Of a stretch of DNA of 64,000 bases, positions 44,541 through 56,662 are shown one piece after another. This DNA comes from Puccinellia tenuiflora (Eukaryota; Streptophyta; Magnoliopsida; Poales; Poaceae). Position numbers and translations under genes: made by a program. The stretch is from the NCBI GenBank assembly GCA_012064385.1, contig QRDG01000398.1:268697-332696 (forward strand), read 5' to 3'. Every line of letters begins with the position of its first letter. Positions within the stretch are counted from its first letter, which is position 1. Below the pieces are notes generated by a model. It was not told the DNA's origin. It made no database searches and saw nothing but the letters and a program-made list of their open reading frames with translations.

Positions 44541-44651
44541 GCTATCTCCTTTCTCCTTCTGCCTCTTTGGCATGTCATGTTAGTTAGCTAAATCTATGCA
44601 ACGAGGAAGAGGTGTGTTGTCATGTTTCCTTTTTCCCTCTTCCTACTCTAG

Positions 44652-44670
44652 GAATCTCGGGGCGAGATTC
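44652..44670 (+). other. Hairpin before B PPT
   Basis: GAATCTCG-GGG-CGAGATTC, same 8-bp stem as F and C. It is kept although the whole pol gene and its stop codon are gone, so it is not just part of the coding sequence. Confidence 0.8.
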
Positions 44671-44673
44671 TTG

Positions 44674-44688
44674 TAAGGGGGGTAGAAT
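44674..44688 (+). other. B polypurine tract
   Basis: TAAGGGGGGTAGAAT abutting the 3' LTR (44689). Confidence 0.88.
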
Positions 44689-47600
44689 TGTAACAGCCCC
44701 AGATTAGTACCCTAAAATATGGGCCAATTTTTCGCTTTTTGTGTTGCATTGCATCATGGCATACATATTTAAAATTGCTAATATAGAAATAAAGCAACAT
44801 TTGTAAAACAAAGGAAGCAAAACCCTTCCTCAAATTTCCAAAACTAAATGCTTTGCCCAAAATGGCCAAACCAACTTATTCTTGAATTTCCAAATTGTCC
44901 CGGAAGTTCTAAGAATATATTTTTATAAATGCCAATCGAATAAATAAGGTATGAGAATTTAAATTGGCTTAATTCAATTCCTATTTTGGAACCAAATTAA
45001 ACCTTCCAAAAATTCAAACTAAAATCATGGGAAGCTTCAATATTATTGTGAGAGCCTCCCTGGATAATTTCATTATTTTTGGAAATATATAAATGCTCCA
45101 AATAAATACATTTTGGAAACTATCAAAAATGACTATAACTAAACCCTATGAACAAATGTGGTGCAAAACATTTTATTTTACCTCACCAATTTTTGTGGAG
45201 AACCTAGAGGTCAAAAGGAGCCTATATGAATTTTTGCACATTTTATAAAAATGTGTTGATGCCCCAATTAAATAGAAAAGGCTGCTGGTTTCAATTAAAA
45301 GGAAAAGAAAAGGGGAAATGTTTAAATTTCTGACCGGTGGGTCCCCCCTGCCATCCCCTCTCTCCCTCTTCACTGTGGCGCACAGGAGCATCACTGGCGC
45401 CACGACCGCCGTCGCCGTGGCTGCCTCTGCCGGCCCCCCCCCTTTTCTCCCCTAGCAGTCAAGGAGGCCCCCCCCTTGCGCCGTGCTCCTCCCCTCCTCA
45501 CTCCCCCATGCCCTCTCTCTTTCTTCTCTCACGCGGGAAACCCTAGCCGGGCCACTGCCGTCGCGCTGCCGTCACGCACGCCATCGAGTCCGGCCACCCG
45601 AGCTCCGACCGACGGCGCCATCATCACCGCCTTGGAGTGCTGCACCTCCCCGCCGGCTGAATCGGGCCAGGACGCCCTCTACCACGACCGCGGCCGCCGT
45701 CCTTCCCCGCCTCCGGCCGCCGCGTCCGAGACCGATTTGTCGCCGTCCGGCCTCCCCACTCCTCGCCGTCGAGTTTTTCGCGTTCCTGGTGAGCCCACGC
45801 ACCCCCTGGACACCCCCTCTCTCCTCCTCCTCCTCTGTGGCCTCGCCCCCGTGCGGGAGGCCGCCGGCCGTCCGCCATGGCACGGCATGTCGCGCACGCG
45901 CACGTCGTCTGACGCCAACCCTCCGTCCACCAGCACGCTCTAGAGCACCGCCCCGCCCGGCGCACGTTTGCACACACCCTTGACCGCGTAGCGCCGCCCG
46001 AACCACGTCGCCGCCGGTCGAGTCCCCGTCGGGTGCCGCCGCGCTCATGTCCCGCTTGTCCGGCCTGGACCCGGCCTCTCATTTGGCTTGGGCCGGCCAC
46101 GGGCCGGACCGTTCGGCCACACTCCCGGCCTGGGAGCCCAGCCTGGGCTGGCCAAAGGCCGGGCCACTCGGGCTGGTGCCCGGCCTGCCTCCCGGCCCGG
46201 CCGGCTTGAGGCCGGCCTGTCTGAGAAAAAGGTTTTCCCTTTTTATGTTCTAAGTGAAATTAAAACTTTTGTATCTTTTCGAATATTGATCCAAAATTTG
46301 CAAATTAAATATGACAATGCTCAGAAAAACATTTCCTATCTTTGGGTAACATTGTTTTTCCCTTTTGTCTAAATAAAATTGCTGTGTTTTAAGAATTCCT
46401 AAAATGGGGTATTTAATACCCAAATTGGGAAATTCATAACTTTTTAAATAATTGTCCAAAAATTATGAATTAAATATCAAAGTGATCCACATGTCAAATG
46501 CTATCAAACCATGCACTCATCACATCATGATCACAAATTCTTATTTGATGTTATTCATAATTTGATTAAATCAATTAAATTTCAGTTATTTAATTAATTT
46601 GTCATTTATTCATCGGTACTCCGAAAATTACAAATAAATTACCGAAATGACCGGAGGAACGAAACCTATCCTTTCTTGTCATGTTCATGCATATTTGAGC
46701 CACCATTCTAATAATTTGATAATTTATTAAGAATGTGGCCATTAATATAAATATGGGGTTGGTTCCAAATAATTGCACTAATTATTTGGCTCCCCATTTA
46801 ATGTTGCTATTCAATTTATATTATAATGATATTCTTGCATCAATTTGACATGTCATCATGTGATTGCGCATTGCACCTTGTGATCGTGTGATTTATGTGT
46901 TCTTTGTATTTCTCTTTTGGGTATCGATAGATTCCGGAGCCGAGGGTCTCTCTAATTACCCCGACGAGCAGTACTACGCTACCCGGCAGCAAGGCAAGAG
47001 ATAACCTAACCTTCTTGGCATATAGCATCCTATGTTTTGATCAAATTATTTTATCCACCATAATATTGCATGCGGTTCAAAGGTCTCTTTTGGTAAACAT
47101 AGAATCCTATGAATGCATGTTTCTTCCCCGAGCCAATCGCATGTATTCCTACCTATGAACCTTAGGTTGATGTGTTGGCCGGAGACAAATTATAATTGTT
47201 GTATTCATATGCTTAGCTATGCTTAGCCATGCTTAGTGGAATTGCTAGTTATGTCCGTTATTTAATTCCATAATTGTTGATATTGATGGAATGTTTCGGT
47301 CATGGTGGATAATGGAGATGCTTAATTAAAATGCTAAGAAGGCTTGGATGAGTTGCCCTCGGGGAGGGTGGTTTTCCTCATTCTTGCCGCCTAGGATGCG
47401 AGTGCTTTTAGCTAGAACCAAGAACCGAGCGTGCTGCCATTGGTGGGTGTATGGGCGCCTTACTGACCGAATAATTTGTGAGGGCGTATCCAAGGGTCCT
47501 CTAGTTTGCTATTTCCATTTGCCGTGTGTGTGAGCGGAAAAAGGATGATGAGGATGGTGGTGTTAGGATGTGGCGATGGGGCAGGGGCTGAGGCTGGGTA

Positions 47601-48551
47601 AACTTGTCCTGTGGCCACAGATGACTCTTGGATAGTCTCATGCATTGTAAAGGTCTAACCGCGCCCGCTTGCCGGCCTTCCCCGGAAGAGGGCCAACTAG
47701 GTGAGCCGGACGGTACCAATGGGTAAAATAGTACACCCCTGCAGGGTAAATCTTTTCGAAAAGCCGTGTCCACGGTTATGGACAAACTCTTGGGAAAGGC
47801 GCATTAGCTCATAGACAACGTTAACCTAATTGATATGGCAGCTAGAGGTTGCATAACAAATTTGTGATAAAGGTTCATTTCCTCGAGGGTGAGTCGAGGG
47901 AGTGCCTTTGTGTGAGATGAGTGGTGATGGTTGTGAGTAGGTTCTTCGAGAACCGAAGATGATATGATACTCTCTCACCCCTTTATAAAAATACTCTGAG
48001 TAGACGAATGCCAAGTGTCTTTTACATGTCTGTTTATGAAACTTAGCTTTATGCAAAAGAAATACATATAAAGCTTTAGAGCCTCCGTCAGTCATTGGGC
48101 CTATATCGCCCTACTAAACTTGCGAGTACATCGTACTCAGTCTCTCTTTGCTGCCTCTATGATTTTGTATTTCAGAGGAGGACGACACCGAGCAACTAGG
48201 TGGGTTCTTCGTTGACGTCGACTACTAGTCTGGGGTTCCCAGGTGGCAGCTTGGGACCGTGGAACAAGCTGGCTTGGGTGAATGTTTATTGTAGGCCTCT
48301 TAGGCCATATATTTGCTTCTTGTTGTTAGACAACGCTACCCGTTTCCGCTTGTTGAATTGTTGGATCTGTGATCCTTTTGTTTGTAATATTTGTATTCTC
48401 CTCGTTATATGAGTTGCTATATAAATGTTTTGTGTCGTAGAGTCATGCTTTGTGCCAGTTCTGTTCCACAAGTCTCGATCTTTGTTTTATACATTGATGG
48501 TTGTGTTGACTACATAGCCTCCCTGTATAATTCCGGGGTCGGGGCGTTACA
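44689..48551 (+). repeat. B 3' LTR (3863 bp)
   Basis: Almost identical to 38837-42700. Differences seen: one T in a T-run near 44930, C/A near 45084, T/C near 45422, C-run lengths near 45435 and 45470, T/C near 45992, T/G near 48028, A/G near 48190 and 48335. Confidence 0.97.
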
Positions 48552-48556
48552 CCTCC

Positions 48557-50543
48557 TCAAGAAGAATAAACAATTTCTGTGGTCAGACAAAGCTGAAGAG
48601 AGCTTCCAAACTCTCAAGGTCAAACTCACTACCACCCCGGTGCTTGTCCTTCCGGACACCGACAAGGACTTTGTCGTCTATTGTGATGCATCACTCCAAG
48701 GCTTGGGCTGTGTTTTGATGCAAGAGGGCCATGTTGTCGCTTATTCTTCCCGTCAACTCAAGTCACATGAGCAAAATTACCCAACTCATGATTTGGAGCT
48801 TGCCCCGTGGTACATGCTCTGAAGCAATGGAGGCCCTACTTATTGGGGAACCGTTGCGAGATCTACTCCGACCATCAAAGTCTAAAATATCTCTTCACCC
48901 AGCCGGATCTGAACTTGAGGCAGAGAAGATGGTTGGAATTAATAAAAGACTATGATGTGACCCTCAACTATCAGCCCGGCAAGGCAAATGTCGTGGCCGA
49001 CGCTTTGAGTCGCAAGGCCTATTGCAACACCATGATGGTTGAAAAGGCACAACCGGCTCTCCACGAGGAATTTGCTAGGTTGAATCTGGAGATTGTTCCC
49101 TCCGGTTATCTAGCTAACCTCGAGATCAAATCCACTCTTGAGGATGAAATCAAGGCCGCCCAGCAACATGATGCTGGCATCCGCAAGATCAAAAAGAATA
49201 TTGCAAGCGGGAAGGCCAAGTGCTTCTCCGTTGATGATTCCGGGGTGGTCTATTTTGGGGACCGCCTTGTTGTGCCCAAAAGGGGAAATACCAAGGAGTT
49301 GATACTCCAAGAAGCCCATGAATCTCCTATATCCATCCATCCCGGTAGCACGAAAATGTACCAAGACCTCCGTCCCAAATTCTGGTGGACTCGCATGAAG
49401 CCGGAAATTGCCAAATATGTTGCTGAATGCGATGTCTGTCGCCGAGTGAAGGCTGAACATCAAAGGCCAGCGGGTACCCTTCGCCCCATAGCCATTCCCG
49501 AGTGGAAATGGGATGAAGTTGGTATGGATTTCATCACCGGCTTTCCAAGATCACAAAAGGGTAACAATGCCATTTGGGTAGTCATTGATCGTCTATCCAA
49601 GGTCGCACACTTCCTCCCCGTTCGCGAGGATATCAACTCCATTAAATTGGTGGAGCTGTATATGGCTCGAATTGTTCCCTTGCACGGGGTTCCTTTGAGG
49701 ATCATTTCAGACCGTGGAAGCCTGTTTGTGTCCAAATTTTGGCAAAGCTTCCAAAAGGCTCTCGGAACCCGTCTCAACTTCAGCACCGCCTATCATCCTC
49801 AAACCGACGGTCAAACGGAGAGGGTGACCCAAGTTCTTGAGGATATGCTTCGGGCTTGTGTTATCTCCTTCGGCAAGGGTTGGGAAAAGTATCTCCCCCT
49901 CGCCGAGTTGTCCTACAACAATAGCTACCAAGCCAGTTTGCAAATGGCTCCCTTTGAGGTCCTTTATGGGAGAAAATGCCGGACTCCTCTGAGTTGGTCT
50001 GAAACCGGAGAGAGGCCACTATTCGGTCCGGATGTGATCAATGAAGCCAAGGAGAAAGTCCGTATCATTCGGGATAATCTCAAGGCTGCTCAAATCCGGC
50101 AGAAAAGCTACTATGACAAGCACCATCAAGAGGTCCACTATGAAATTGGTGACAAGGCCTATCTTCGAGTCTCTCCCCTCCGAGGCGTTCGTCGCTTCGG
50201 GATCAGGGGCAAATTGGCACCTCGCTATGTTGGCCCTTTCACTGTCCTAGCCAAGTGAGGAGATCTCTCCTATCAACTTGAGCTACCCTCCAACTTCCCG
50301 AATGTGCATGATGTATTCCATGTCTCCCAACTCCGACGTTGCTTCAAGGATCAAATCCGTGGGGTTGATCATGAGGCGTTGGAAATTCAGGAGGATTTGA
50401 CCTATCGCGAGCATCCTATCCGCATCTTGGATGAAGCGGACAGGAAAACCCGCAACAAGACTATCAAGTTCCGAGGAGGAAGCCACATGGGAGCGAGAAA
50501 CTAGCCTTCGTCAGGAATACCCCGCCTTCTTCACTCAAGCCTA
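48557..50543 (+). pseudogene. pol: C RNase H, integrase and chromodomain
   Basis: Continues the C RT. RNase H (V-V-Y-C-D-A-S-L-Q-G-L-G) shifts frame by loss of one base near 48806; 48807-50258 then gives the rest of RNase H (D-H-Q-S-L-K-Y-L) and a full integrase: zinc domain (H-E-S-P-I-S-I-H...C-D-V-C-R-R) and D-D-E core (M-D-F-I-T-G-F-P, I-I-S-D-R-G-S-L-F, Y-H-P-Q-T-D-G-Q-T-E-R). A TGA at 50256 (CGA in F) ends it. The remaining chromodomain starts Y-R-E-H-P-I-R-I-L-D but 26 bp are missing inside it after AAGTTCC, so the aromatic and acidic core is lost. Confidence 0.92.
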
Positions 50544-50562
50544 GAATCTCGGGACGAGATTC
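50544..50562 (+). other. Perfect hairpin at pol stop of C
   Basis: GAATCTCG-GGA-CGAGATTC, beginning inside the pol TAG. Followed by the PPT-like TATAAGGGTAATAAT at 50564-50578, which is weaker than those of F and B. Confidence 0.8.
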
Positions 50563-50578
50563 CTATAAGGGTAATAAT

Positions 50579-53500
50579 TGTAACAGCCCCAACTTGGTAA
50601 TGAAAAATACGAACAATTTTTCCTCTTTTGCATTCTTGTTTTGCATCATAGCATCCATATGAAATTGCTATTTCTAACATTCACTTGGAAACATTTGAAA
50701 TGGGGAAGCAAACCTTCCACAACCCTCCACCAAATGTTTTTTTGCTCAACTTAGCAAACCAATAAACCTGAACTTCCAAATTGTTCAGGAAGTTCCAAGT
50801 GTGCGTGTTAAATTCATTCGATGAAGCAATTCCCTATTAAGTAAGGAAATAAATTTGATAATTCAAATTGGCTTCATTCAATTTCTATTTTTTAAACCAA
50901 GTTAAACATTTCAAAAATTCAAACTAAAATCATGGGGAGCTTCAATGTTATTGTTAGAGCCTCCATGAATATTTCCATTATTTTTGGAAATGTTTAAGTG
51001 CTTCAATTAAATACAAATTGGAAATTGTCAAAAAATACTTTTAATTAAAAGCTATGAACAAATGTTGGCCAAAACATTTTATTTTGCCTCACCAAATTTT
51101 GTGGATCACCTAAAGGTCAAGTGGAGCCCACATGAATTTTTGTGGATTTTATAAAAATGTTTAGTGCCCCATTTAAATCACCAAAGGCTGCTAAACTTAA
51201 AAGAAAAAGGAAAAATTCAAAAACCTGACAGTGGGTCCCCACTGTCAGTCTCACCTCTCTCCTCCCTCTCCCTCACTGTGGCGCCATGGCACTGGCGCCA
51301 TGCCCAGTTGCCGGCCGAGCTGCCCCATGTCACCGTGGCCCGTGGATGATTAGGAGAGCCCATGCCGCGCACCTGCTCCCCCTCTCTCTCCCTGCCCCTT
51401 TTCCACCTTTTTCCCGGATCGAGCTTGACGCTCAGCTCACTTCTGCGCCCGAAGACGAACGCTGCCGCTAGCCGCCGCATCGTCGCCAAGCGGAGCCGTC
51501 CCAAGAAACCGACGTCGGCAGAACGCGTCGCCACCTCCTCCTCTCCCTCCCGGTGTGAAGAATCGAGCCGGGGCCTCCTGGAATCAACGGCCGCGTCCTC
51601 GACATCCCCAACTCCGTCCGCCGCTCGCCGCTCCCGTCCTCGACAGTTTCCGGTCGTCGTGGTCATCCCCGTCCACCCCTAGCCACGCCAACATTTTCCC
51701 TGGTAAGAACCGCGTCGATTTAGCTTCCCCCCGCTCCCGTCTCCCCTCTCGCCGTCGAATTTCACCGTCGGTCGCCGCCGGCGTCCATCTCCGAGCGCCC
51801 GGCCTGGCCGCTGTTTGGGCCGGCCTGAGGCCGGAGGCCTCGGCTGGTGCCCGGCCTTAGCGCCCGGCCTGGGCCGGCACTGGGCCGGACGTTTCGGCCA
51901 CCCACCCAGCCGTCTGCCCAGCCTGGGCCGGCCAAGGGCCGGTGGCTTCAGGCCACCCCCCGGCCTTTTGCTCGGCCTGGCCGGCTTGAGGCCGGCCTGC
52001 CTGTTTTTGGAGTTTCCTTTTTGGAAATTAAAATGAAATTTTAATAATTGATAACTATTTGAGTTTTAATCCAAATTTGACAAATCAAATACCAAAATGT
52101 TCAGGAAAACAAACCCTATGCGTTAGAATCATTGGAATAGTCTTTTGAAGTTATAATCTTGTTGTTTATTTAAGAATCCCTAAAATGGGTTAAATAATGC
52201 CAATTTAGGAGAATCTTAACTTATTAAATATTGATCCAAAAATTATGAATAATATATCAAGGTGATCAACACTTCAAATGCAAGCAAACCATGCTAATAT
52301 CACATCATGATCACAAATATTTATTTGATGTTATTCATAATTGGTTTAAAAGAATTAAATTCCTTTAATTATTTAATTTGCTATTTATTCATCGGTGCTC
52401 CGAAAATTACAAATGAGGTACCAAAATGATCGGAAGAACAAACACTATCCATTCATGTCATGTTCATGCATATTGAGCCACTTCTCTAATAATGTAACGA
52501 TTTATAAGTAATGTGGTCATTAAGATAAATATGGAGTTGTGTCCAAATAATTGCACTACTTATTTGGAACTCCATTTAATTTGTTAAATAAATTAAATGA
52601 TAATATCTTGCATAAATTTGTCATGTCATCATGTGATTGTGCATTGCACCTTGTGTTCGTGTGATTTATTTGTTCTTTTGTATTATTTTGGGTATCGATA
52701 GATTCCGGAGTTGAGGTCACCCCGACCTATCCCAACAAGCCATACTACACGCCCCGACAGCAAGGCAAGAGATAACCTAACCTTCTTGGCATCTAGCATC
52801 CAACTGTTTTACAAACTTATTTTATCCACCACAATATTGCATGCGTTTCCAATGCCTCTTTTGATCAAAATATAGAGAATCCTATGAATGCATGTTTATT
52901 CCCGACCCAATACATGTATCCCCACCTATTAACCCTAGGTTTGATGTGTTGGCCGGAGACAATAATTAATTGTTGTTTTATATGCTTAGCAATGTTTAGC
53001 CATGCTTAGTTAAATGCTTAGATGTCCGTTATTTATTTCCATGATTTATGCAATTGATGGAATGATCGGACAATGTGGAGGTTGTTGTGGTACTTAATTA
53101 GAATGCTAAAAGGCTTGGATGAGTTGCCATCAGGGATGGTGTTTTGCCTCATCTTTGCCGCCTAGGCTGAGGGTGCTTTTATCTAGAACCAAGAACCGAG
53201 CGTGCTTCCAACGGTGGGGACATATGGAATCCCCTTTAACTAAATAACTTGTGCGGGCGTATCCAAGGGTCCTCTGGTTCGGTTTTTCATTTGCGTGTGA
53301 GTGTGTGGTTGGAAAAATGAATGATGAGGACGGTGGTGTTTTGGACGTGGCGATGGGGCAGGGTGCTGAAATAGGCACTGAACCTGTCCTGCGGCCACAG
53401 ATGACTCTTGGATAGTCCCATGCGAGGTAAATGTTTAACCGCGCCCACTCGCCGGCTTTCCCCGGAAGAAGGCCAATCAGGTGAGCCGGACGGTACCGGT

Positions 53501-54449
53501 GGGTAAATTAGTACACCCATGCAGGGTAAATATTTTCGAAAAGCCATGTCCACGGTTATGGACAAATCTTGGGAAAGGCGGATTAGCTCATAGAAAAGTA
53601 TAACTTAATGATTTTTAAAATTTGGCAGCTAAAGGTTGCAACTCAACGTGTGTGTAAAAGGTTCATTTCCTCGAGGGTGATTCGAGGGAGTGCCTTTGGT
53701 GGAGATGAGAGTTGATTTTGGCTACAAGTTGGTTCGCCGAGAACCGAAGAGGAAAAGATTACTCTCTTACCCCCTTTATAAAAACTATTCTGAGTAGACG
53801 AATGCCATGTGTCAATTATGTTTCGGTTTATGAAAATTAGCTTTATGCAAAAGAAATACAAATATAGCTTTAGAGCCTTCGTCAGCATTGAGCCTATACC
53901 GCCCTACTAAACTTGCGAGTACGTCGTACTCAGTCTCTCTTTGCTGCCTTTATATTTGTATTTTAGAGGAGGACGACACCGAGCAGCTAGGTGGGTTCTT
54001 CGTGGACGTCGACTAGTAGTCCGGGGTTCCCAGGTGGCAGCTTGGGACCGTGGAACAAGCTGGCTAGGATTGTTTAATTGTAGGCCTCTTAGGCCATATA
54101 TTTGCATCTCGTTGTTAGACAACACTACCCGTTTCCGCTTGTTGTACTGATGGATTTGTGATCCCTTTTGTGTGTAATATTTGTATCTTCTCTTATTTGA
54201 GTTGCTATATGCTTTTGTGTCGTAGAGTCTGCAATGTGCCTGTTGTTCCACAAGTCTCGGTCTCTTAACTATGCGTGATAGCGATGTCTGAGCTTATGGC
54301 ATGATCGGGGTGTTGTGTGCCGATGATCCATTCCGAGCACACCTGCCAAAGGTTTTGGCCTGGGATTGGTAAACCCAGTAACCCTCGATTGTGTAGCATG
54401 ACCGGTTGCACAACGCTTCACTGTATAGTTCTGGGGTTGGGGCGCTACA
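50579..54449 (+). repeat. C 3' LTR (3871 bp)
   Basis: Complete LTR, TGTAACAGCCCCAA...GGGGCGCTACA. Reference for the two deletions in the 5' copy. GC-rich cassette 51220-52010 and conserved islands 52690-54449. Confidence 0.95.
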
Positions 54450-55506
54450 GAAGGCAGAAAAGGAGGTCGAGCAGGCCAGAGACGCTAAGTTCAACGCTGA
54501 GAGACCAATGGTGTCGGCTCAGGTGTGGGTACCAAAGCCGAATCCTCCCACGATTCCTTTGATGATTACACCGAGTTCTACTGTGAACAGCGAAGCAGGG
54601 CCAGTTTCTGTACCGGCCATTACTTATTCATCATGGGCGGATGAAGTGGAAGCAGCAGATTCGGAAGCAAAGAACAAGCCGACATCATATGAGTCGGATA
54701 TCGAGTCAGCCAACGAAGACTCGGCAGATGATTCAATGGGTGAGGAACCACCAGGAAACTCGGAGTTGGCGATGAATGACTCGGAAAATCCACTAGATGA
54801 AGAGCTACTGGACTACGAGAGCACGCCGACTCGGGTAGGTATGGATATTAACATGGTATATTATTTGCCTTCTGAATTTCGTGTTGTAGAAGAAGAAGCC
54901 GAGGTAGCGCAGATTAACTTCGGACCCAAAAATGCTATCTTCGAGAAACCTGAGGGACCGGTCAAGCACCTTAAGCCTTTGTACGTCAGAGGGCATATCA
55001 ATGGGAAGCCGGTTACCAGGATGATGGTTGATGGAGGAGCCGTAGTAAATCTAATGCCGTATTCTGTCTTCAAGAAATTACAATTAGATGATGATGATCT
55101 CATGAAGACGAACATGGTATTGAACAGGTTCGAAGGAGGAGAAGGAGTAGAAGCCAAAGGAGTTATTAGTTTGGAGCTTACAGTGGGAAGCAAGACCTTG
55201 GCTACTGCGTTCTTTGTTGCCGAGGTGCAAGGGAATTACAATGTGTTACTCGGGCGAGATTGGCTCCATGCAAATCAATGTGTGCCATCTACCATGCACC
55301 AGCAATTCGTACAATGGATCGATGATGATATTGAAGTCATTCATGCTGATAACTCGGCATGCATTGCCTTAGCCGAGTCCATTGTTGATTGGCAACACTC
55401 CAATGTCACATGTCTTTCGGGGCGTGACCTATCCGGGTTCGACTTCCTAAGTGCTACGAGGAACGGATTCATGCTAGTATCCTTAAATGGATCCCAACAG
55501 CAGTGA
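54450..55506 (+). pseudogene. pol: D pre-protease region and protease
   Basis: Frame continues from the gag of D across C. Acidic linker rich in Ser/Glu/Asp (54600-54830), then the aspartic protease: R-M-M-V-D-G-G-A-V-V-N-L-M-P near 55020 with catalytic D-G-G, and Y-N-V-L-L-G-R-D-W-L near 55240. The frame ends at 55506 and RT begins in the next frame from about 55487, so there is probably a frameshift mutation between them. Confidence 0.88.
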
Positions 55507-56662
55507 GTGGTTGCAGAAGCGTCTGGACAAGTATCGGGCAGAGAGGAACGATATGTGTGAAGCAATTGAAGAATCAGACGACATGGATAAGTTGGGACAA
55601 GGTTTTACGTCTGTTGACCCACTCGAAGAAGTGGATATCGGGGATGGTACTGTTCCTAGGCCAACATTTGTAAGCCGGAATTTAGAAGACGATTATAAAT
55701 CCGAGTTAATCGCGCTAGTAAAGGAATACGTGGACTGCTTTGCTTGGGAGTACCATGAGATGCCCGAGTTAAGCCGAGAGCTCGTTGAGCATCGGTTACT
55801 GATAAAGGCCGGTTTCAGACCATATAAACAACCGGCTCGCAAGTTCAACCCGGAAATATATGATCGGATCAAAGAAGAGATTGGTCAGCTTCTAAAAGCC
55901 AATTTTATCCGGCCTTGCAAGTATGCCGAGTGGATTTCTAACATTGTGCCGGTCGAGAAGAAAGGATCCGGTAAGATCAGAGCATGCATAGACTTCCGAG
56001 ATCTGAACCGAGCTATGCCCAAAGATGAATATCCTATGCCAATAGCCGACATGCTTATCAATGACGCCTCGGGACACCGAGTCACCAGCTTTCTAGACGG
56101 AAACGCGGGGTACAATCAAATATTCATGGACGAAGAAGACTCGGCCAAGACAACTTTTCGCTGCCCCGGGTTCGTTGGTTTATTCTAGTGGACAGTAATG
56201 ACCTTTGGATTAAAGAATGCCGGAGCCACGTATCAGAGAGCGATGAACTTGATATTTCATGATCTTCTTGGAGTCATACTGGAAGTGTACATTGATGACG
56301 TGGTTGTTAAATCGGACGGCGAGTTAAATCATTTGGCCAACTTACGATTCGCGTTTGAAAGGATGAGGAAGTATGGGCTCAAGATGAATCCGTTGAAGTG
56401 TGCTTTTGGCGTATCGGCTGGGAGGTTTCTCGGTTTTATCATACATGAATCCGGCATAGAAATTGATCCGGCAAAGATTGAGGCTATCCAGAAAGTACAA
56501 GCGCCGAGTTGTAAAAAGGACATGCAGAAATTCCTAGGCAAGGTAAATTATTTGAGAAGGTTTATGACTAACTTGTCTGGAAGAGTTGATGCGTTCACAC
56601 AGATACTTTGGCTCATCGTGGTCTACCGTTCCGGGTTTACATTGCTGCCCAGGAAAAGGTGA
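55487..56662 (+). pseudogene. pol: D reverse transcriptase
   Basis: RT with K-P-A-R-K-F-N-like N-terminus, I-R-A-C-I-D-F-R-D-L-N-R, F-L-D-G-N-A-G-Y-N-Q and, after an in-frame TAG near 56188, M-T-F-G-L-K-N-A-G-A-T-Y and catalytic V-Y-I-D-D-V-V-V-K. It ends in a deletion near 56600-56640 that removes the connection before RNase H (the usual stretch between R-V-D-A-F-T and the RNase H start is missing). Confidence 0.9.

Larger units (their letters stand above)
38837..48551 (+). mobile_element. B: young gag-only (TR-GAG type) LTR retrotransposon
   Basis: 9.7 kb: LTRs 38837-42700 and 44689-48551, internal domain only 1988 bp with PBS, gag with the first part of protease, hairpin and PPT. No RT, RNase H or integrase. 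LTRs differ by six substitutions and three single-base indels by my count (about 99.8 percent identical). TSD cctcc in the C pol gene. It fits the class called TR-GAG: non-autonomous elements that keep gag and use the enzymes of related elements. LTR ends, PBS, hairpin and gag resemble F and C, so a Tekay-type chromovirus is the likely helper. Confidence 0.95.
32603..54449 (+). mobile_element. C: Tekay/Del-type chromovirus split by B
   Basis: 5' LTR 32603-36035 (shortened), PBS 36039-36050, gag-PR-RT to 38836, B insertion, RNase H-integrase-chromodomain to about 50543, hairpin, PPT, 3' LTR 50579-54449. LTRs differ by roughly 2-3 percent. The TSD cannot be read because the left end is deleted. 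It interrupts D between gag and protease. Same lineage as F but opposite orientation and clearly another family. Confidence 0.93.
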
